A stretch of 9,382 nucleotides of DNA, taken from Candidatus Omnitrophota bacterium (GTDB lineage Bacteria; Omnitrophota; Gorgyraeia; Duberdicusellales; 4484-171). The notes under the pieces are model-generated. The model was given only the letters and a program-made list of their open reading frames with translations. It had not been told where the DNA came from and ran no database searches. The DNA is taken from contig JAFGHG010000102.1 of NCBI GenBank assembly GCA_016939345.1, positions 1 to 9,382 on the forward strand. Direction: 5' to 3'. The position numbers and the translations under genes are program-made. Positions 6,444 through 9,382 of this stretch are shown in pieces; the stretch's first letter is position 1, and the number at the start of each line of letters is the position of its first letter.

Positions 6444-6460
6444 CCAAAGACTTAGAAAAA

Positions 6461-7345
6461 TCAAGGCAGGTTAGCGAGGAGCTCAGAAACCTCTTTGGCT
6501 TCTTGCTTGTTACCGGAATCTTCAAGCAAAATTCTGGCTTTTTCCAGATACTTACGAGACTTTGAATATTGGCCGGTAGCATAATAGGATGTGCCCAGGA
6601 AAGCGAGGCTTTGAGGATCATCAGGAAAAAGCTCAAGGAGCTTTTCAAAGTAATAAATAGCCTTTTTGTGGTCTTCTAAAGAGTAATAGATTGAACCAAG
6701 GTTAAATAGAACATCCATGTCTTCGGGGTCAGTTTTAACCAGCTTCTCAAAATAAAATATAGCATCTTTTTCATCGCCTAGGAAATAATATGAACTGGCC
6801 AGGTTGTAATAGATCTCGCTGGCCTCAGGATTTATATCGAGTGCTTTCTTATAAACCTCGACGGCCTTCTCAAACTGATTATTTAAAAAATAATAAGCTC
6901 CTTTGAACAAAGAAACTGTATACTCCTGGCTGATCAGCCCCTTTTTATAATCATCGATGGCTCTCAAGGCCTCCTTTGCATTAAAATCGTAAGGATTTTT
7001 TTCTAGTATATTCTTGAATTGCTCTTCTGCATGTAAAAATGAACCGTTGGCAGCGGTCTTCAAGGCCTCATTAAAATCCAAAGGCTCTTGCATGCCTCCA
7101 TCAGCACCGGGTAAAATATTTCGGGGCTTGTTGCCTTTTATTGATTCTATATCTTCAAGTGCATACGTCTCTTCATCCGGGCCGACCTTTATAATTAATT
7201 CCTTATCCGTTTTTTTGATAATAAGCCCCTGAAGTTCTTTGCCCGATTTAAAAGTCACTACCCCGCAGAAGGCATGATCATGAAAAAATAAGAAAAGAAG
7301 AATTAACAAGAAGAAAAAATAAGATATATTATTTGTTCGTTTCAT
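6461..7345 (-). CDS. Secreted TPR protein with N-terminal SH3/Sm-like segment
   Basis: 294 residues. A signal peptide covers roughly 1-27 (KR-rich start, long Phe/Leu core, then HAFCGVV). Residues 28-70 read VVTFKSGKELQGLIIKKTDKELIIKV...LEDIESI, a small beta-strand pattern ('voltage' of G-x-x-x-x-G-x-I, then I-x-x-I) seen at the start of many exported bacterial proteins. After a linker come tetratricopeptide repeats: a partial one near 90-123, then about four full 34-residue units from 143 to 278, with clear cores such as EIYYNLASSYYFLGDEKDAI and DVLFNLGSIYYSLEDHKKAI. TPR repeats bind peptides or partner proteins, so this is probably a periplasmic scaffold. Its ATG overlaps the stop of the OmpA gene as ATGA, so the two are translationally coupled and likely function together. 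A frame at 6400-6648 inside its end is a shadow. Confidence 0.9.
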   Translation of the reverse strand: MKRTNNISYFFFLLILLFLFFHDHAFCGVVTFKSGKELQGLIIKKTDKELIIKVGPDEETYALEDIESIKGNKPRNILPGADGGMQEPLDFNEALKTAANGSFLHAEEQFKNILEKNPYDFNAKEALRAIDDYKKGLISQEYTVSLFKGAYYFLNNQFEKAVEVYKKALDINPEASEIYYNLASSYYFLGDEKDAIFYFEKLVKTDPEDMDVLFNLGSIYYSLEDHKKAIYYFEKLLELFPDDPQSLAFLGTSYYATGQYSKSRKYLEKARILLEDSGNKQEAKEVSELLANLP

Positions 7346-7968
7346 TCAGCTGACTTTTTTTTGATTATTATCTCTACTCTTCTGTTGTTCTGCCGGCCTT
7401 CTTCTGTATCGTTAGTGTCTACAGGCTTGTATTCTCCATAACTTACGGCGGAAAGCCTTAAAGGGTCAATACTGCATTCATCTATAAAAAAATGAACTAC
7501 TGCTAAAGCCCGGGCACTGGCCAATTCCCAGTTAGATTTCCAACTCGAATATTTAATCGGCTCATTATCTGTATGGCCCTGAATAACTATAGCATATTCA
7601 GCTACTTTGTCATTAAGCACTGAGGCTACCTTGACAAGAGTAGGCTCTGCTTTTGAACGCATTTCGGCTTTTCCGGAATCAAAAAATACCTCTGCCAGAA
7701 AAGTAACCATGAGCCCCTCCTCAGTCATTTTCAGCTTAGCTTTATATTCAAGAAGTTCGTTGCTCAAACGGTCTTCAAGGTCCTTTTTTGCTCTCTCTAA
7801 TTCGTCGAGTTCAGATTCTTTTGTTTTTTGAAGCTGCTCTATTGTCCTGTTTAAAGAATCAACTTCTGCCTGTAATTGCTCTGCTCTGTTTGCTTTCTGG
7901 ACAGTAGAACAGCCGCAAAAACCAAAAACCAAAATAACTGCTATAGCTAAATTAATCTTATTCTTCAT
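7342..7968 (-). CDS. OmpA/MotB-like lipoprotein that binds peptidoglycan
   Basis: 208 residues. A lipoprotein-type signal ends in FGFCGC, with Cys20 the likely lipidated residue; Phe at -3 makes the lipobox slightly unusual. Residues 24-82 form a heptad-rich helix (coiled coil), and 88-204 an OmpA C-terminal domain: VFFDSGKAEM, GHTDNEPI (131-138), SNWELASARA (145-154), RLSAVSYGEYKPVDTN and the terminal NRRVEI (195-200). The Asp of GHTD and the Arg of NRRVEI are the residues that hold diaminopimelate of peptidoglycan in this family. Sequence style is closer to MotB-type domains than to Pal, but no MotA is present and no membrane helix beyond the signal, so it is not a flagellar stator. The product should tie the membrane, probably the outer one, to the cell wall. 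GAGGAGG at 7980-7986 lies about ten bases upstream of the ATG. It leads the two-gene unit with the TPR gene. Confidence 0.9.
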   Translation of the reverse strand: MKNKINLAIAVILVFGFCGCSTVQKANRAEQLQAEVDSLNRTIEQLQKTKESELDELERAKKDLEDRLSNELLEYKAKLKMTEEGLMVTFLAEVFFDSGKAEMRSKAEPTLVKVASVLNDKVAEYAIVIQGHTDNEPIKYSSWKSNWELASARALAVVHFFIDECSIDPLRLSAVSYGEYKPVDTNDTEEGRQNNRRVEIIIKKKSAE

Positions 7969-8017
7969 ATTTCTTGACCCTCCTCTAATCCCTATACCCT
8001 AAACTCTTTAATATGCC

Positions 8018-8045
8018 ATGATATCCTTGAAATTTAATTAGTCAA
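8018..8045 (-). promoter_or_regulatory. Putative sigma-70-type promoter of the OmpA-TPR unit
   Basis: On the minus strand, TTGACT (8040-8045) is followed after 16 bases by TATCAT (8018-8023); each box matches five of six consensus positions. The start site would be near 8011, leaving a leader of about 43 bases before the OmpA ATG. It lies in the 212-base gap after the M48 gene, the longest non-coding stretch in the window. The rest of that gap is AT-rich with short A- and T-runs and no gene that I can see. Confidence 0.5.
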
Positions 8046-8180
8046 TAGCCTTTTTCCCTGTTTAATAAAAATATGCCCTGAACAGATAAAAAAAGCTGTT
8101 TTTTAACAATTACCCTGCCCCACTATGATATAACCTAGAAAATCAAAAAAAAGGGTGTTTTTAAGTGATTCTGGGCTATT

Positions 8181-9382
8181 TTAAAGCTGGATTGCTTTTA
8201 TGGCCTGTATTCTTTTTAAAACCGGAGGATGAGTATAATCTATAAAGACTTTTAAGGGGTGGGGAGTCAGATTAGAAAGATTATCAACAGTCAACTTTTT
8301 TAAAGCCTGAATAAAGGAATCAGGGTGTTTATAAGTCAAAACAGCATACTTATCAGCCTGATATTCATGCCTGCGGCTCAGGCTGGTCAGGCCGATAGAA
8401 AGAATTAAATTTATCGGGGTATAAAGAAAACTAAAGAACAGCAAGCTGGCGTAAACAGACAATTCCTTCATCTTGAAAGCCTCAAAAAGCAAGGGATTAT
8501 TTATAAACAGGGAGAGAATAAAAAACATCATTCCATTTGTAAAAATAGAGATCGCGATATATTTCAGGATGTGTTTACGTTTATAATGGCCCATTTCATG
8601 GGCCAAGATCGAGACCAATTCACTTAAGGAATGATTGGCTATAAGGGTGTCAAAAAAAACTATCCTGCGGCTTTTGCCAAAACCGGTAAAAAAAGCATTT
8701 GATTTTGTTGAACGCTTAGAGCCGTCCATGGTAAATATTCCAGCCAGCTTGAAATCCTCAGCCCGGGCATAATCTTCAATAGCAGTTCTGAGCTCTCCCT
8801 CTTCAAGAGGGGTGAATTTATTAAAAAGAGGCATGATGATCACCGGAGCGACAAACATCAGAAGGATCTGAAAAGCTGTAACAAACAGCCAGCACCAGAC
8901 CCAGGCCAATCCTCCTGCTTTCATAAAAAACCAAAAAACTGCCGATAAAGCAAATCCTGCTATGATCAAAGTCAAAAGCCAAGTCTTCAGAAGATCTAAA
9001 ATAAATGTTTTGGGGGTCGTCCGGTTAAATCCAAATCTCTGTTCAAGAAAAAAAGTATGGTAAATAGAAAAAGGTATCTCAAGGATCTGAAATATAAAAA
9101 ATATTATGCCGGCAAAAATCAACCCTCTTAACAGTTCAACAGTGATTTCAGCTCTTATAATCTGATCTATAAAGTTGAATAAACCGGATATTATAAAAAC
9201 CAAAATAATAAGGGTAAAGAAACTATCGTGGACTATTTTAAAATAAGTATTCTGACGCAAGTACTCCTGGGATCTACGATATTTATCAGGGTCATAAAAA
9301 CCTTGAAAATCCTGAGGCAATTCCGGCTTTATTGAAAAGGCGTTTAATAATTCAAGAAAGGAACGAAAAAAATAATTAATGC
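8181..9382 (-). CDS. Ste24-type M48 membrane zinc metalloprotease, N-terminus cut off by the window edge
   Basis: The frame is open from the stop at 8181 to the right edge, giving about 400 residues. A TTG at 9320 could be mistaken for a start, but the codons upstream read INYFFRSFLELLNAFSIKPE and lead smoothly into LPQDFQGFYDPDKYRRSQEY, the typical N-terminal region of Ste24 proteases, so the true start lies beyond base 9382. Counting from the TTG, hydrophobic segments lie near 33-50, 63-82, 110-132, 137-165, 253-273 and 288-312. The conserved MDGSKRSTKSNAFFTGFGKS precedes the zinc site HEMGH (241-245); the third ligand is Glu319 in RRHEYQADKYA, and HPPVLKRI closes the family signature. All catalytic elements are intact. 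Eukaryotic Ste24 cleaves CaaX-processed proteins; bacterial members more likely do membrane protein quality control or related proteolysis. A separate transcript from the OmpA unit is likely. Confidence 0.95.
   Translation of the reverse strand, partial: INYFFRSFLELLNAFSIKPELPQDFQGFYDPDKYRRSQEYLRQNTYFKIVHDSFFTLIILVFIISGLFNFIDQIIRAEITVELLRGLIFAGIIFFIFQILEIPFSIYHTFFLEQRFGFNRTTPKTFILDLLKTWLLTLIIAGFALSAVFWFFMKAGGLAWVWCWLFVTAFQILLMFVAPVIIMPLFNKFTPLEEGELRTAIEDYARAEDFKLAGIFTMDGSKRSTKSNAFFTGFGKSRRIVFFDTLIANHSLSELVSILAHEMGHYKRKHILKYIAISIFTNGMMFFILSLFINNPLLFEAFKMKELSVYASLLFFSFLYTPINLILSIGLTSLSRRHEYQADKYAVLTYKHPDSFIQALKKLTVDNLSNLTPHPLKVFIDYTHPPVLKRIQAIKAIQL

Noticed and set aside
6400..6648. 82-codon minus-strand frame overlapping the end of the TPR gene
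   Set aside because: It is out of frame with a clear TPR protein over most of its length and overlaps the promoter region; a shadow.
7342..7968. MotB flagellar stator protein
   Set aside because: The N-terminus is a lipoprotein signal and coiled coil, without the MotB membrane helix and its essential Asp, and there is no motA next to it.
8079..8106. AACAG...CTGTTTTTT stem with T-run on the plus strand
   Set aside because: Only five stem pairs, and there is no plus-strand gene for it to terminate; read as minus strand the T-run is within the loop region.
8139..8172. AT-only hairpin (AATCA/TGATT plus A5/T5) after the M48 stop, as a possible terminator
   Set aside because: The stem has almost no G or C and the T-run is part of the stem itself rather than following it, so it is not a convincing intrinsic terminator.

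Overview
The window holds eleven protein-coding genes, all on the minus strand, packed with short gaps or overlaps. One of them runs off the right edge. I see no RNA gene, transposase, CRISPR array or integration site. The DNA is AT-rich and uses the standard code. Most genes carry an AGGAGG-type ribosome binding site. A secretin-like protein, an OmpA-type lipoprotein and signal peptides point to a diderm (Gram-negative-type) bacterium. The mix of LemA, DUF3137, PilZ, TPR and long coiled-coil genes with many small orphan proteins resembles uncultured lineages such as Omnitrophota. That placement is an impression from gene style, not something the sequence proves.

In the direction of transcription (right to left), the window opens with a Ste24-type M48 membrane metalloprotease. 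Its N-terminus lies beyond base 9382, and its apparent start at 9320 is an internal TTG. After about 210 bases of AT-rich spacer with a plausible sigma-70 promoter (8018-8045) comes a two-gene unit: an OmpA/MotB-like lipoprotein overlapping a secreted TPR protein by four bases (ATGA). This looks like an envelope module attached to peptidoglycan.

A second, better promoter (TTGACA, 16 bp, TAAAAT at 6416-6443) starts a run of nine genes with no gap over about 40 bases: an 83-residue membrane protein, LemA, DUF3137, a 65-residue protein with a HicB-like look, a six-helix membrane protein with conserved-looking Asp/Glu/His residues, a 54-residue protein, a PilZ domain protein (likely cyclic-di-GMP sensor), a very short secretin-like protein with a signal peptide, and a 714-residue membrane-anchored coiled-coil protein.

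The last three genes are the most intriguing. A PilZ sensor, a 276-residue 'mini-secretin' and a rod protein tethered to the inner membrane are apparently translated by coupling: there is no clear ribosome binding site before the last two, and the final pair abut as TAG-ATG. No secretion ATPase, pilin or platform protein is in the window. Together with LemA/DUF3137 they suggest a cell-envelope assembly whose function I cannot name. The left edge carries three perfect copies of a 10-base A-rich unit just past the end of the operon.
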